Shown in pieces: positions 1 to 11,574 of a stretch of DNA of 64,000 nt. The DNA is from Excoecaria cochinchinensis (Eukaryota > Streptophyta > Magnoliopsida > Malpighiales > Euphorbiaceae): NCBI GenBank assembly GCA_947683425.1, contig CANTUQ010000073.1:3692501-3756500 (forward strand), in the 5' to 3' direction. A program made the translations under genes and the position numbers. The notes below the pieces were generated by a model. That model saw nothing but the letters and a program-made list of their open reading frames with translations, made no database searches and was not told the DNA's origin. Positions within the stretch are counted from its first letter, which is position 1, and every line of letters begins with the position of its first letter.

Positions 1-872
1 GAACAAACAACACTAATATCCTAAGCAATCGCATTTAAAGGTGATAGCTTATATATAATTCTTTTTCCCAATAGCTTATATATAATTAACTTATACGATT
101 GATTCAGTTTACATTTTCAGTTTTTAATTAAAAATATTACCTTCAAAACATGCAACTCAGTAGAGTGATAATTCAGTACACATGCATTTGAATCGTCATA
201 TGTTGTGTGTCCATCCCTTCAAACAGTTCAATGCGCTTGACCCAATTGAGTATTACTTCGATACCCCCTACAAGCAGCACGTTGGGGTACGCTATACCTG
301 ATGTGTTTGGGGTTAATCCAAACCATTAAGAAGAAAATAATATTTCAAAGGGAAATGGTTGGGCGAGGAAATAATTAAGGATCGAAAACATGTAGAGGCA
401 CGCAAAAAATGGGAACTGTGGTCTATAAAGGGATATTCTAATGGTAATTACATATATATTGAAAGATTTCAATTTCAAAACTCTATTTTTCTTCACTCTT
501 TAAAAAAGTATAAAAAATTGGGCCTCATAAAATGGGCTATGGTGTGAAATAAGAGGATTCGGAATTGCTATGGTCAAAGTACAAAGAAATAATGGATTGG
601 AATTGTTGCATATACAATCAATCTAAATGTAAAAATTCATTTGTCCGACCAATTGCGTAGAAATATATTGATTTCTTGTAGTTTATTTTATCAATTTATT
701 TATTAATATTTTCTTTCGGTCAATTATTAAATTGAATAAAATCGATAGAAATGAAAATCGTTCTATAAATTGAATAAAATCGATCTGTATAATATAGAAA
801 GAATTCATTTTTTAATCACACTCAAAATAACAAATAAGAAATTTGGCTCTTATCCCTAATAAGATGTTCGCC
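1..872. other. AT-rich flanking DNA, no gene seen
   Basis: AT-rich noncoding DNA to the left of the Tat-A retrotransposon. The only open frame (359-547) is short, of low complexity and has no recognisable motif. No RNA gene or repeat is visible. Confidence 0.6.
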
Positions 873-877
873 CTAAG

Positions 878-1343
878 TGATAACACAGCAAATATCATTT
901 GCTCTAAGACCCATTAAGCAGCCCACTTGAATGGCAAGGCCCAAGGCTTAACAACCAAGAGTAGCAGACACGAGCTCCTAGGCAGCGCACACGCCTGATC
1001 GGCTGATGTGACCGCCAGTCCCATCAGCCGCCTGACACAAGGCAGCGCCCATGCCTACCACCTGCTCCCTTTCATGTCGCCGAATACCTACTCTGACAGC
1101 CAGTAATCACACCCCAGGCACTCAAGTGCCCCTCAACCATCTCATATAAATAGTCCAGCCAACGATGGCACCAGGTATTGAATCCTAAACACTCTCTCTC
1201 TAAAAGCACATTCTCTTTCTAAGCTACTAACTTAAGTTTTGGAGTGCTCACGCCTGGTCCGACCGGGCTCTTCTTATTGCAGGGTCTTCTCTCCGATCGG
1301 ATCGCCATCTCTTCTTCAGATAAAGACATTTTAGGCTTTATCA
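878..1343 (+). repeat. 5' LTR of Tat-A
   Basis: Matches 10164-10630 over its full length with TG...CA ends. A TATA box, TATAAATAG, lies at 1145-1153, so the RNA start is probably 25-35 bases further on. Confidence 0.95.
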
Positions 1344-1345
1344 TT

Positions 1346-1362
1346 TGGTGCTTTCGTTGAGA
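1346..1362 (+). promoter_or_regulatory. Primer-binding site of Tat-A
   Basis: TGGTGCTTTCGTTGAGA begins 2 bases after the LTR and starts with TGG, the complement of a tRNA CCA end. The tRNA species was not determined. Tat-B has the equivalent TGGCGCTTTCGCTGAGA. Confidence 0.7.
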
Positions 1363-1364
1363 GT

Positions 1365-2564
1365 ATGGCGAACTCAAGATCCAATGACAACACGACCCCT
1401 ATGGACCTTGATTACAATGATAATGCTCGTGCCAGATCAGGCACCTCGAGAAGGAGGGAAGAGCCCACCAGGTCCCCTATGAGGGCCAAACTCCTTCCCG
1501 AATTCAATGATGCCGCTATAAGGCAACCTGAGGATACCCCTGTCACTATGAGAGACATGCACGCTATTCTCAGTGATTTCACCAAAAGCATCGTCCAAAC
1601 GCTTAAGAAGGGTAAGATGCCAGCTACTTCTGAAAAAGCCCAGGAGGATTACCTCGCCGGCGAAGACTTCAGGAGGAATAGAAATAAGGGAATCATTATT
1701 AATGAACCTCGCGCTTAGGGAACTCGAAGGGGCGCCGTCAAAACCCCGGGAAGGTATGATAAGGGGAAGCAGATGATGTCCACAAACAGGAGTTCCCCTT
1801 ACACCAGCAGGTCCACCACTCCCTCCATAAGGGATGACTTGTCCTACATGTGCACCCCAAGCCGCAGCCACATGCGAAAGCACAAAGACGAGTCCACGGC
1901 TACCACCCTGAGTAAAGAGGATCAATGGCTCAAGCAAAAGCTCAAGCAGCTTGGCTTCCTCGCGCCCAAGAAAGGTGCCTTCGAAGGGAACACGTGCGGG
2001 AATACTGCCTCCCCATTCTGCAGAGAAATCACTGACGCTGAACTCCCTCCCAGGTGGAGAGATGTGGTCATGGAAAGGTACACCGGTAAGACCGATCCTA
2101 CCACCCACTTGGCTGAGTATTTGACCAAGGTCCAGGTCTACACCTACGACGAAAGAATAGCCTGTAGGGTTTTTCCTACCACTTTGGGAGGAGATGCATT
2201 GACATGGTTCCATGAGCTGCCCCTGGGATCCATTACGTCGTTCAGACAGCTAAAGGAGCTGTTCACCACGAGGCTCATCATGCAAAACGACCTGTGTAAC
2301 CTTTACCAAAGGACTGATGAAAGTCTTCAAGACTACATCGATAAGTTTCAAGCTACCATGTCTGAGGTAAGAAATATCAGTGTAGAGATGGCGACTAACG
2401 CCTTAACAGGGGGCATCACTGACCGGCCACTGTTCGAATCACTGACGACAAGACCCCCATCCAATTTCACCAAACTTATGGAAAGGGCCAGACAGCACAT
2501 CCAATTGGATGATGCCCTTAGGTCCAACAGGGGGAGACGGACCAGCATATTGTACCGCTTGTAA
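1365..2564 (+). pseudogene. Tat-A gag, broken
   Basis: This is the capsid-like gag protein that would package element RNA. The start is the first ATG after the primer-binding site (1365). The frame is open to 1718, is lost between 1719 and 1772, and resumes in the original frame at 1773-2564. The central part has the retrotransposon gag pattern around residues LTWFHELPLGSITSFRQL (about 2200-2260) followed by the DESLQDYIDKFQ helix. The N-terminal region is recognisably homologous to the Tat-B gag at 49520-50256. Frame damage makes it a pseudogene. Downstream sequence (2565-2744) is out of frame but joins it to the protease frame. Confidence 0.85.
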
Positions 2565-2744
2565 TATCTCGACGGTCGCTCTTCTCACAGAGCTTTCGCC
2601 CTCGATCGGTCAGTCAGAGGCCAAGATGGAGGTGCCAGTCCCAAAAGTTCAGGCCAGACGAAAGGGTCGGGGCAAGACCGGGCTGCGTGTTCAGACGATC
2701 GGACTGAAAGGACATACACCACCCTCAATACCACTCCGACCTCG

Positions 2745-3644
2745 GTGCTAATGTGGATAAAAGAGAAGCACCGCCAAGTCAACTGGCCCAGGGACCTGTC
2801 CAAAAGGAGCAGGGTGGTGAGGGATCCGAGCAAGTATTGCGAATTTCACAGAGACGTCGGTCATTTAACCAATGAGTGCACTTCGCTTAAAAAGGAGATT
2901 GAAAGGCTAATACGCCGCGAAGCCCTCAAAAAATTTATAGGCCCGGCCAGAGGGGATGAACCTTGTAGACAGTCGAAGACTCGAAGGGACGACCCTGACT
3001 CAAACGATGATGAGCGCAGGAACCCAAGAAACACCGACCCGAGCAGGCCATATGCCGGGGTGATAAATGTGATCACCGGAGGGTCATCCTACGGAGAGGA
3101 TCTCTCCAGAAAAAGAAAGGGGAAAGGCAACTACCTCTCCCGCCAAGCCGAGCAGCCTACCTCAGTCACCATTTCCAGCGAAAACGCAAGAGACGGCATG
3201 TTTCCTCATGAGGATGCTCTCGTTGTAAGAGCTCGGATTAATAACTTCAATGTTAAAAGAATTCTGGTGGACAATGGCAGCGCTGTCAACGTCCTAACTC
3301 TCCAGGCTTACCGAACGATGGGACTCCTGATCGGAGAGCTGAAGCCGAATGCCACGCCATTGATCGGGCTGGGCAACGCCACTATCCCGGTAGTGGGATC
3401 GGTAGAGCTCTTCGTCGAGTTGGGCCAAGAGGCAATAGCTCACGCATGTAAGGTAATTTTTATGGTTATTGACATGACGTTTGCCTATAATGCCGTCTTT
3501 GGCAGGCCATTGCTCTTCCAGACCGAAGCCGTTACCTCCATCCGCTACATGGTGATGAAGATCTCAACCACAGGAGGCGTCGCCATCTTAAGAGGCAACC
3601 AAAAGGCATCCCGAGAGGCTTATATCACCATGACAAAGCAATAG
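2745..3644 (+). pseudogene. Tat-A gag C-terminus (zinc knuckle) and aspartic protease
   Basis: A 299-residue open segment in the gag frame. It begins with a knuckle-like block CEFHRDVGHLTNEC (about 2838-2880), the form usual for Tat gag, and ends with a retropepsin-like domain: the active-site loop reads ILVDNGSAVNVL (about 3262-3297), DNG in place of the usual D-T/S-G, and the flap-like GLGNATIPVVGSVEL and AYNAVFGRPLL motifs follow. It would process the element polyprotein. The segment has no internal stop but is separated from gag and RT by broken frames, so it is not expected to be made as a working polyprotein. Confidence 0.85.
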
Positions 3645-3653
3645 CAAGAAGCA

Positions 3654-5925
3654 ATGTTCGTAGAGCCCGGTCTCGAGCAGCCAGAGCAGGCGGCAAGGCC
3701 CAGGATGGACCCAGCGGAGGAGACAAAAACCAGGGCTCTAAATAAAGGGAAAAATGTTCAAGTCGGGACCAGCATGGATAAAGAAACTGAAGAGGCCATC
3801 ATGCAGGTCTTGACGATCAATCAAGCGACCTTCTCCTGGAAGCCAGAAGACATCCCTGGCATAGACCCCAAGGTGATCACCCACAAGTTGAATGTGGACC
3901 TAAACTATCCTCCGGTCCGACAAAAGCTAAGGAGGCATGCACCCCGACCGGAGGAAGTTCATTTCAGAAGAGTTGGATAGGCTACTTAAGACCGGGACAA
4001 TCCGAGAGGTAGACTATCCCGAGTGGCTGGCCAACGTGGTTCTAGTTAAGAAAAAGTCTGGCAAGCTGCGGATGTGTGTGGATTTTACTGACCTCAATAT
4101 GGCATGTCCCAAAGACAGTTATCTCCTTCCCAGCATAGACTAGTTGGTGGACGCCACCGCAGGCCACGCCATCTACTCTTTTCTCGACGCATACGCCGGC
4201 TACCACTAAATCCTGATGTGGCTCCTCGATCAGGAGAAAACCAGCTTCATCACAGATGACGGGACCTTTTGATACAAGGTAATGCCGTTCGGCCTGAAGA
4301 ATGCTGGGGCCACGTATCAGCGTCTGATAAATAAGATCTTTAAAGACCAGATCGGGCAGAATGTCGAGGTGTATCGTCAAGAGCCTAAGCCCCGAGGAAC
4401 ACCCTGCCGATCTGGCAAAAGTTTTTGACACCTTGAATAAATTTCAGATAAAGCTCAATCCCGAGAAGTGCGTCTTTGGGGTACCATCAGGAAAGTTTTT
4501 AGGTCTCCTAGTCTCCCAGAGAGGGATTGATGCCAATCCAGAAAAAATCAGAGCTATCCTCAAGATGCAACCCCTCAGGAACATAAAAGATGTCCAGAAG
4601 CTGAATGGAAGGATAACAGCCTTGGGACGATTCATCTCCTCTTCAGCCAAGCGCTGCACTCCCTTCTTCAAGAAACTGAGGAAGAGTGAAACCTTCATCT
4701 GGGGGGAAGACTTCCAGCAAGCCTTTGAAGAACTAAAGGCATTCCTCACCAACCCAACGCTGCTTAGCCGACCAATACCAGGTGAAAATCTATACCTTTA
4801 TTTGGCCACCTCTAGGGAAGTTGTTGCAGGTGCCTTGGTCAGAGAGGAAGGAACTCAACAGCTGCCTGTGTACTACGTCAGTGAAGTATTTAGGGGTGCA
4901 GATTTAAGGAAGGGACTGGTTGAGCAGCTCATTGTCGCCCTCATGATGTGTGCAAGGAAGCTGAGACAGTATTTTGAGGCGCATACAATTGTTGTCCGAT
5001 CGGGTCAGCCACTGAGAAAGATTCTCCAGACGCCCGATCTGGAGGGCAAAATGGTGGGATGAGCAATTAAGCTACAGACCTGGGATGTCAGATACGAGCC
5101 CAGAAAGGCGATAAAGGCCCAAGCTTTGGCAGATTTTATTGCTGAATTTACGGGTGAGGGACCACAGGGTCAGCCCAAGTTACAAAATTGGGAAATGACG
5201 GTGGACGGCGCAGCAAACGACTCTCGAGGAGGTGTAGGCATAGTAATAAAAGGCCCCCTGGGCATCACAATAAGGTACGCAATAAAGCCCAATTTTAAGG
5301 CTTCCAATAATGTAGCAGAGTATGAGGCGCTCCTTCAAGGGCTGAGACTGCTCCATGCCATCCGATCGGAGTCAGTAGCCATCAGGAGTGACTCCCAGCC
5401 GGTAACCAGTCAGGTCTTGGGGACCTTCGAAGCCCGAGAGGCCACCATGATCCAGTACCTAGCCAAAGTCAAAGCTGCCTTCGCAAAACTCGAAGAAACG
5501 GGGTCAGAATGGGCGCTCCAGAAAGTCCCAAGAGACCAAACAGCAGAGGCCGATCGGCTAGCAAAGATGTCTGCCTCTGGACAAAGTGTTATTGAGGGAA
5601 ACATCGCCGTTGTCGACCAGACTTCCTCCTCCCTAGACGAGCCGGAGATGATGGAGATCGACCAAGAGGATGAAACCTGGATGAGCCCAATCAAGCAGTA
5701 CCTCGAGACAGGTCGGCTGCCCGAGGACAAAGATGAAGCTCGAAAGGTATCACGAAAATCCCTTAATTACTCCATCATTAACGGTGATTTGTATAAGAAA
5801 GCTTTCAGCCACCCTTGGCTCAAGTGTGTGATGGAGGAAGAGGGAGACTATATCCTCAGAGAGCTCCATGAAGGCATATACGGAGCACACGAGGCAAGCA
5901 GAGGTATGACAAGAAAAGCCGTCTA
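3654..5925 (+). pseudogene. Tat-A reverse transcriptase-RNase H, catalytic box lost
   Basis: The RT domain is readable from WLANVVLVKKKSGKLRMCVD (about 4027-4080) through AYAGYH (4190) and YQRLINKIFKDQ (4315-4350). Stops occur at 4141, 4207 and 4270, and the frame changes near 3940. Immediately after the VEVY residues at about 4374 the sequence jumps to the segment that normally follows the YVDD box, so the two catalytic aspartates are absent and the frame shifts again. The thumb/connection (4361-5062) and RNase H (5126-5926; MTVDGAANDSRGGVGIV, then NVAEYEALLQGL) are well preserved apart from a stop at 5060. Non-functional. Confidence 0.9.
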
Positions 5926-6913
5926 GACGGGATATTACTGGCCTAGCATGCTCAAAGATGCTCAAGAGAAAGTAAGAAGATGCCCGCAATGCCAAGTACA
6001 TGGCAGGATCATAAGGCAGCATAGAGCAGACCAGCAGCCGATCGAAATCGCTTGGCCGTTCGATCAGTGGGGGATGGATATCTTAGGACCTTTTCCCCAA
6101 GGCAAAAAGCAGATGAAGTTCCTCATAGTAGCTGTAGACCACTTCTCCAAATGGATTGAGGCTGAACCCGTAGCCACTATCACAGTCGAGAGGGTCAAGA
6201 ACTTCACTTGGAAAAACATCATCTGCAGGTATGGCTCACCCAATGTTTTTATTGCAGATAATGGCAAGCAGTTCGACAGATCCATTTTCAGAAACTTTTG
6301 CCAAGGCCTGAACATCAAATTAAAGTTCACGTCGGTCGCTCATCCCCAAAGCAACGGAATGACCGAGGTCTCCAATCGGACCATCCTCGAAGGGTTAAAA
6401 AAGTGGCTCGGCGAAGCAAAAGGCAACTGGACTGAAGAACTGCAGAGTGTCCTATGGACGTACAGAACTTCGCCCAGGACAGGAACTCATCAAACGCCAT
6501 TCTCCCTCGTCTACGGCTTCGAAGTAATGATACCTGTAGAGGTCGGCCTTCCCTCTTACCGATCGGCGCTCTACTCCGAACAGGAGAATTCTCAAGAAAG
6601 ACGCCAAGATTTAGATCTGATAGAAGAAAAGAGGGAGGACGCCTATACCAAGATCGCCGCCTATAAGCAAAAAATTGCCAGGTACCACAATGCTAAAGTA
6701 ACGTCCAGAACTTTCAATGTTGGCGATCTGGTGCTTAGAAAGGCAGAGTTAGGCTCAGGAAATGCCGAGGTGGGAAAGCTAATGCCAAATTGGGAGGGGC
6801 TCTACGAGGTCTCCAAAGTCTTAAGCTCGAGTACATACAGGCTCCGAACTGTAGAAGGGCAAGACATTCCCAGAAGCTGGAATGTGGAAGTACTCAAAAA
6901 GTACCATCTCTGA
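5926..6913 (+). pseudogene. Tat-A integrase
   Basis: Integrase inserts element cDNA into the genome. The N-terminal HHCC zinc finger is split by a TAG at 5924: its histidines are upstream (about 5866-5890) and its cysteines lie in RRCPQC (about 5975-5990). The catalytic core shows the first Asp in MDILGPF (about 6078), the second in IADNGKQF (about 6255) and the Glu in NGMTEVSNR (about 6365), the D-D-35-E pattern of gypsy integrases. The C-terminal chromovirus-type chromodomain is absent, as expected for Tat; instead it ends at the GDLVLRKAE...RSWNVEVLKKYHL region. Open from 5948 to 6913. Confidence 0.9.
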
Positions 6914-7051
6914 TAATGTATTAGAACTTGGCAATTGTATGCTTGATAAAGAGGTTCTTTCTTTCACCTTTGTCTAAATTATGCATGCTATGCAACTAAT
7001 AGGCTGGGCTTGACGTCCTTCCCAAGCTGAAAAAGCCAAAGTGTTCGCGTT

Positions 7052-7281
7052 ATGGAGGATCTCACCTCCCTAGATATGTCACGATGGAGGATCTTACCTC
7101 CCTGGCTCGATCATGCAACCTTTATGCAACTTTACGAGTATTGTCTAAACTCGATCATGCAATTTTCATGCAACTTTACGAGTATTCACTCGGCTCGATT
7201 ATGCAATTTCTATGCAGCTTTACGAGTGTGGACCTAACTCGATTATGCAAATTTTATGCAGCTTTATGAGTATCACTTTAA
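7052..7281 (+). repeat. Tandem repeats behind Tat-A integrase (32 bp and 44 bp)
   Basis: Two copies of a 32-bp unit with ATGGAGGATCTCACCTCCCT (itself a small GGAGG/CCTCC hairpin) start at 7052 and 7084. They are followed by four copies of a 44-bp unit starting CTCGATTATGCAA at 7106, 7150, 7194 and 7238, each with TTTACGAGT. A degenerate further copy lies around 7345-7385. They sit between the sense pol region and the antisense gene. Confidence 0.85.
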
Positions 7282-7555
7282 TAGCTTTACGGTCCGATCG
7301 GCCATTGGGTTTTAAAGTTAATTAATTTCAGGAAGTACTTGCAAACATTATGCAATTTCACGAGTAGTACTTAGCTCGATTATATTGAAAATTTTAATAC
7401 AAATTTATGTATCTCCGATTACAGTAATCACAAGCGACAACAATATGCAGAAAAATGCAATTTTATTAAAAGTGTCTCCATTATACAATTTACAAAGAAT
7501 TGTTACAAAGATAAAAAAAATAAAGGAAAAAAGCAAAGCTAATCTAAGTTCTAAG

Positions 7556-9740
7556 CTAACTATCTATGTTTACAACATCTACCTCGCCAGGAGGATCGGC
7601 AGTCAGCTCAACATCCGGCTCGATAGCGGCTTGAGAAGGGTCGGCAGATGAAGGTACAGATTCTGTCCCCCCTTCAGAGACAGGCCCCGCTGACGGAGGC
7701 ACCACCAACTCCACTTCAGGTGCTGGAAGCGCCGCGGACTCGACCTCGACTGGGGGCTCCTGACCAGCCTCTAGAAGCGAAAGATCTCCTCTTGAAGCTC
7801 TCTGAGTTGCCTCCCCCTCAGGAGCGCCCTCTTCATCATCGCTATTTGGAGGAGTGGGCAATGACGCCGGATCATCCATCCAAGTCAGATCAACTCCAGG
7901 AAAGCGCCTCCATGCTTTATGAATTAGCCGAGATAACAACTCCACCTGGGTCTCTGCTAGCTCATCAAGAAGACGCTCTCTCTGATTGGCAAGCTCCTCT
8001 TCAAGAATTTTCGTGAAGGAGGCCTCCTTCTCCTCCGACGACGTCCTCAGAGACTCCCCTTCCTTGCGAAGTTGCTCGCCCTCCATCTTCAGCTTGGCAT
8101 TCTCGGCAGCCAGCTCTCTGCACTCGGCATCCAGCCGGGTTGCGTCTGCCTCGAACCGCCTGTACTATGCATTCTCAGCAGAAAGGCGGGCAACCTCGCC
8201 CCTCAGCTTGTCAGCCTCGCTCTGCCGAGTGGTGGGCTTCCTTCCTCAAGGCCACTGTCTCCGATTGGAAAGCGGAGAACTGCTCCTTCAGCTTAGCTAC
8301 CTCGGCCCGAAGGACGGAGGCTTCTTTCTTGGCAGCTTCACAGCGAGCGTTCGCCTCTGCCCTGGCCTCGGCGGTCGATTCGGCCCTCCCTTTCCATATG
8401 CCGGCCATCAGGTGCAGTCGTTGTGTTCTCCTAGCAGCCTGTGTAAAAGAACAAAAGTAAATAAATCAAGGGTAATGAGATATAAGCGAATCCCGAACAA
8501 AACAAAGCAACAAATCCTTACGTCCAATAACTGATGGCTAATGGCATTGCATTCTTTGTTGAGCTGACTGGTGTCACCAGCTTCCCTATGATCATCGTCT
8601 TGAAGGAGACCAAGACATATGAAATTGGACACCTGACTCAGCGACCAATCATCGCCGAAGTTCTCTTTAAGAAACTCCTTTAGGGGAGCGGGTCGCCGAT
8701 CGGAAGATCATCGGAGAGCCTCGCCATGATGAATGGCCTTGCCTTTGGCGACCACCCGAGGGTCTGACTCGGTTATCAGCTCAGCAGCTCTTTTTTTGGC
8801 AGCCTCTTCGGCCTTCTTCTTAGCAGCCTCCTCGGCTCTCTTCCTGGTAGCCTCTTCCACCTCTCTGACCGTTTGGATAATGGGCGCGTCATCATTATCC
8901 GATTCGTCCCGAAGCCTGGGGGCCGAGTGTTCTTCAGATGATGAGCGGTTCCGCTTTGAGGTCCTGGCGCTACGAGTTTGATAGCGGGCACGGTAGCAGC
9001 TGGAGGGGCAGAAGAGATCGGGACTGCATCAATGGCAGCAGCAGCGGAAGAGACGCCGACAGCTGCCCGAGATGATTGCAGCTCTGTAGAGGACACCAGT
9101 CTCCTCCTCTTCCTCTGCTCTTGGGTCTTTCGCTCGGCCTCGCATTTTTGCCTGATCTTTTCGCCAAGCTGTTTAGACTCATCGTTCCTACCAGCTATCT
9201 CAGCTGCAAACAGACAATAAACAAGATAAGTTTCTCAGATTTGGTATTAACGTCTAAGAAAGATGAAATGCAATGCATGATTGATGCATGGTGACAATGT
9301 TTTCTCCCCGATCCTAATGCTCACGTTCTGCATTCTCAGCGTCTTGGGAGCCGGGAGAGCCAAACAGCGTGCTTAGAAGGAAACTGGACTGATAGGGCTC
9401 TCTATACCTACTAACGGCATCCATCAACTTCTTTATATCGCCCTCGTACATGGGCTGACCGGCTGCTAGGTCCTTCAGGATCTCGACCCTAACCGATCGG
9501 GTAAGGCGCACCCCAAATCCGCCCTTCATCCCCACCAAGAAGTATCTTTCCTTGTATCCCTTCATCGAGGTGGGGACGAACATCAGTTTCTTCTTTGGGC
9601 GGCTTGTGAAGAAGTATTCCGTCCCATCACTCCAACTCGAGATGTAGAGGTGCAATTCTCTAATTTCTAAATGGAGTGGATGCGAAAAGAAAGTGAAAGA
9701 CAAAATGACACAGAAAGCAAAGAGGAAAAATTACTTACTT
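7556..9740 (-). pseudogene. Antisense spliced gene of Tat-A (aORF), decayed
   Basis: A gene on the strand opposite gag-pol. Coding blocks on the minus strand are 9703-9325, 9203-8522 and 8438-7556. Two GT-AG introns (9324-9204 and 8521-8439) join them with matching phase (1 and 0). A further donor-like AAGTAAGTAA at about 9739 suggests an upstream, perhaps 5'-UTR, exon. Block 1 carries a conserved SSWSDGTEYFFTS / KGYKERYFLV region. Block 2 has an Ala/Lys/Glu-rich helix. Block 3 is a long coiled coil followed by an acidic Pro/Ser-rich tail ending at 7556. Frame breaks near 8965, 8700 and 8211 inactivate it. Function unknown; antisense ORFs are documented in Tat elements. Confidence 0.75.
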
Positions 9741-9867
9741 AATAAAAGGGACTTAAGAAATTTGAAGAGGAAGCAAGAGATAATTGCAGAAATCTGGGAG
9801 TTGAGAAGGAATTTTGGCAGAGTTTCGCTAGGGGTCGCAAAAGTAAAGAGGAAATCCTCTTAAAACC

Positions 9868-9940
9868 CCCTATTTATAAGCCAAAGCTTCCTGAACACGC
9901 CAAACGTCGCGCCACTAAAAGAGCGCCACGTGTCAAAAGA
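9868..9940 (-). promoter_or_regulatory. Candidate promoter of the Tat-A antisense gene
   Basis: On the minus strand a TATA box (TATAAATA, 9878-9871) stands about 130-170 bases upstream of the first coding block. A G-box CACGTG lies at 9927-9932, about 50 bases further upstream. Both are inside the element and point away from the 3' LTR, so the gene probably has its own promoter. Confidence 0.55.
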
Positions 9941-10150
9941 TATTATGGCCCTGCGCAGAACGAAGCGTCGCCCTTGGTGCACGCGCAACATTAAATGAAA
10001 ACAGCTGTCCAAGCAAGCGCGTCTCTTCAGAAAAAGTGCCTCTCAAATTCAAAAATCTCGCCAACACACGTCTTCGGATCGGGAAAATTCAGAACTGATC
10101 CCATCCGAACGGACCTGCAAAAGGCGAATCTATGCCCGATCGGACCTGTT

Positions 10151-10163
10151 GAGGGGGGACAAG
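10151..10163 (+). promoter_or_regulatory. Polypurine tract of Tat-A
   Basis: GAGGGGGGACAAG directly abuts the 3' LTR and would prime plus-strand cDNA synthesis. Tat-B has the near-identical GGAGGGGACAAA before its 3' LTR. Confidence 0.85.
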
Positions 10164-10630
10164 TGATAACACAGCAAATATCATTTGCTCTAAGGCCCAT
10201 TAAGCCGGCCCACTTAAATGGCAAGGCCCAAGGCCTAACAACCAAGAGTAGCAGACACGAGCTCCTAGGCAGCGCACACGCCCGATCGGCTGATGTGACC
10301 GCCAGTCTCATCAGCCGCCTGACCCAAGGCAACGCCCATGCCTACCACCTGCTCCCTTTCATGTCGCTGAATACCTACTCTGACAGCCAGTAATCACACC
10401 CTAGGCACTCAAGTGCCCCTCAACCATCTCATATAAATAGTCCAGCCAACGATGGCACCAAGTATTGAATCCTAAACACTCTCTCTCTAAAAGCACATTC
10501 TCTCTCTAAGCTACTAACTTAAGCTTCGGAGTGCTCATGCCCGGTTCGACCGGGCTCTTCTTATTTCATGGTCTTCTCTCCGATCGGATCGCCATCTCTT
10601 CTTCAGATAAAAACATTTTAGGCTTTATCA
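10164..10630 (+). repeat. 3' LTR of Tat-A
   Basis: Partner of 878-1343, with TATA box TATAAATAG at 10432-10440, followed directly by the CTAAG target duplication. Confidence 0.95.
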
Positions 10631-10635
10631 CTAAG

Positions 10636-11574
10636 ATTGGAATTGAATAAACAAAATGAACAAATAAAAAATAAATAAATAAAAGAAGGTATAAATGATA
10701 CAAACTAATTTTGGTAAAAATATCTTTTGTGGGTTTTGGAGGAATAAGTTGTGGGTTCCCAAAATGATTGCTATCACAGAATTTCATGGAAGTAAAGCTT
10801 ACATGAATCTTCCATTTCATGCACAGAGATTTAAAAGTTGTTATGTAGTCTGTGCAATACTTAACTTTCACTTAATAATTTTCTTTAATACTAATTCAAT
10901 TAATAAGGGGAAAAAGTTGCATTAACTTATTTATTACAAAGTCTTCACTTTTGATAAATATTTAGGAAGAATATGGAATTTTGGATGGTTAATGCAAAAA
11001 TTAATTTGTAATTGTAAATGAGTCCACATTAATTATGGGCTTAACATCCCAATATTCCTAGTTCAATAGTTGCTTTCTATTGTGCAGCTGTTCTTATCAA
11101 TGGCTTCTCTACTCTATCTATTAAAAAATTCTTTGAATTTAGTAGTATTGGTTGTTGGTTTAAATTGTAAGAAATTTTAATTTTTTTAAATGAGATTTTA
11201 AATTTAATTATTGTCTCGTATATGAAGCATATGATATTGAAAAAGTCACTTTTAATTAAGGTCCAATAGTATCCAATTCTGAATTAATTGGTTTCATGAA
11301 TTTAGAAAAGTCGGATCAAATATAGTGATGGGCTAAAAAACCTATGAATTTCGTCAATGTGATCTTTTAGCTTTTTTTTCTTTTTCTTTTTTTCAGTGCA
11401 CTTTTAATTTCATTTAAATAATTTTTCCTATTACATCTCAGTGCGTGAAGCACAAGATTTCGACAAGATTATATGTAGTATAAAATAGATAGATAGATAT
11501 AAGATTGGTATATTATTTTTATACTGATTAAGTAATTATGTATTAAGTCATTTTAAAGCATATATTATTATTAC
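10636..11574. other. AT-rich intergenic spacer, nothing recognised
   Basis: AT-rich DNA between two retrotransposons. Open frames on both strands here (10566-10925) are short and without motifs. Confidence 0.5.

Larger units (their letters stand above)
873..10635 (+). mobile_element. Tat-A: Tat-lineage Ty3/gypsy LTR retrotransposon
   Basis: A full-length element: two LTRs of about 466 bp starting TGATAACACAG and ending TTTATCA, a primer-binding site, gag, protease, RT-RNase H, integrase in gypsy order, a polypurine tract, and a perfect 5-bp target duplication CTAAG at 873-877 and 10631-10635. Behind integrase lies about 3.2 kb carrying an antisense gene, which is a known trait of the Tat lineage. 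Comparing the LTRs by hand gives roughly 20 substitutions in 466 bp (about 4-5%), so the insertion is moderately old. Stops, frame changes and loss of the RT catalytic box make this copy non-autonomous. The recurrent GATCGG words are typical of the whole element. Confidence 0.95.

Noticed and set aside
359..547. 62-codon open frame in the left flank
   Set aside because: Low complexity, no motif, no promoter; not above chance.
1437..2213. 258-codon minus-strand frame
   Set aside because: Shadow of the gag coding region; no splice or promoter context.
7648..8534. Plus-strand open frames of 74-182 codons
   Set aside because: They are complements of the antisense coiled-coil gene of Tat-A; composition is explained by that gene.
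10027..10332. Minus-strand 101-codon frame
   Set aside because: Lies across the polypurine tract and 3' LTR; no coding signal.
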